From Gallionellaceae bacterium (lineage in GTDB: Bacteria; Pseudomonadota; Gammaproteobacteria; Burkholderiales; Gallionellaceae), in contig JAUSKS010000253.1 in NCBI GenBank assembly GCA_030646595.1, forward strand, positions 1 through 15,857: 15,857 bases of DNA. Direction: 5' to 3'. Of the stretch, positions 15,723 through 15,857 are shown in pieces; the first letter of the stretch is position 1; each line of letters opens with the position of its first letter. The notes beneath the pieces are model-generated. The model worked only from the letters and a program-made list of their open reading frames with translations, was not told the DNA's origin and did no database searches. The position numbers were made by a program, and so were the translations under genes.

Positions 15723-15857
15723 ATGAAACTCAAAGGAAGCAAAACTGAAGAGAATCTGAAAGCTGCATTTGCTGGAGAATCACAAGCCAACCGCCGTTAT
15801 TTGTACTTCGCTGCCAAAGCTGATGTAGAAGGGCAGAACGACGTGTCAGCGGTGTTT
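15723..15857 (+). CDS. Rubrerythrin, N-terminal part (cut by window edge)
   Basis: The first 45 codons of a rubrerythrin, a non-haem diiron protein that reduces hydrogen peroxide. The start MKLKGSKTEENLKAAFAGES, followed by QANRRYLYFAAKADVEG, is characteristic; Glu19 in AGES is the first diiron ligand of the ferritin-like domain. AGGAGG (15713-15718) lies 4 nt before the ATG. The rest, including any rubredoxin domain, lies beyond the window, so the subtype cannot be decided. It follows rppH by 52 bp on the same strand. Confidence 0.93.
   Translation, partial: MKLKGSKTEENLKAAFAGESQANRRYLYFAAKADVEGQNDVSAVF

Overview
The window looks like a chromosomal piece from a betaproteobacterium, probably Nitrosomonadales/Gallionellaceae-like. 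This is inferred from protein style, the proS/lytic transglycosylase/rppH neighbourhood and the many GC-rich intergenic palindromes; no taxonomic marker gene is present. All genes look intact except the last, which runs off the right edge. I saw no tRNA, rRNA, CRISPR array, phage gene or transposase.

Left part (20-9413, all plus strand): a [NiFe]-hydrogenase maturation locus. The order is NHL-repeat protein, hypF, hypC, a GmhA-like SIS sugar-phosphate isomerase, hypD, hypE, hypA, hypB and a NicO/UreH-type nickel transporter. HypF makes the cyanide group with HypE. HypC and HypD assemble Fe(CN)2CO. HypA and HypB deliver nickel, and the transporter would supply it. The hydrogenase subunits and the maturation protease are not in the window, and probably lie to the left. 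hypC to hypE are tightly packed (gaps of 17 and 2 nt, then an ATGA overlap), and hypA overlaps hypB by 10 nt, so the locus is probably co-transcribed. The isomerase is the unexpected member.

The striking layer on top of this locus is repeated DNA. Every loose junction carries a different palindromic element: a BIME-like cluster before hypF, a 44-bp palindrome between hypE and hypA, a 163-bp MITE-like element between hypB and the transporter, and a nested palindrome after the transporter. A further REP-like element of about 103 bp sits in frame inside hypF and is translated as about 34 extra residues. Two of the elements appear to donate the Shine-Dalgarno sequence of the next gene.

Right part (9627-15857): ordinary housekeeping genes with none of these elements. 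They are wrbA (minus), divergent from a YihY/BrkB membrane protein (plus); a YqhA-family membrane protein overlapping a TlpA-like thioredoxin (plus); a lytic transglycosylase overlapping proS (minus); rppH (plus); and the start of a rubrerythrin gene (plus).
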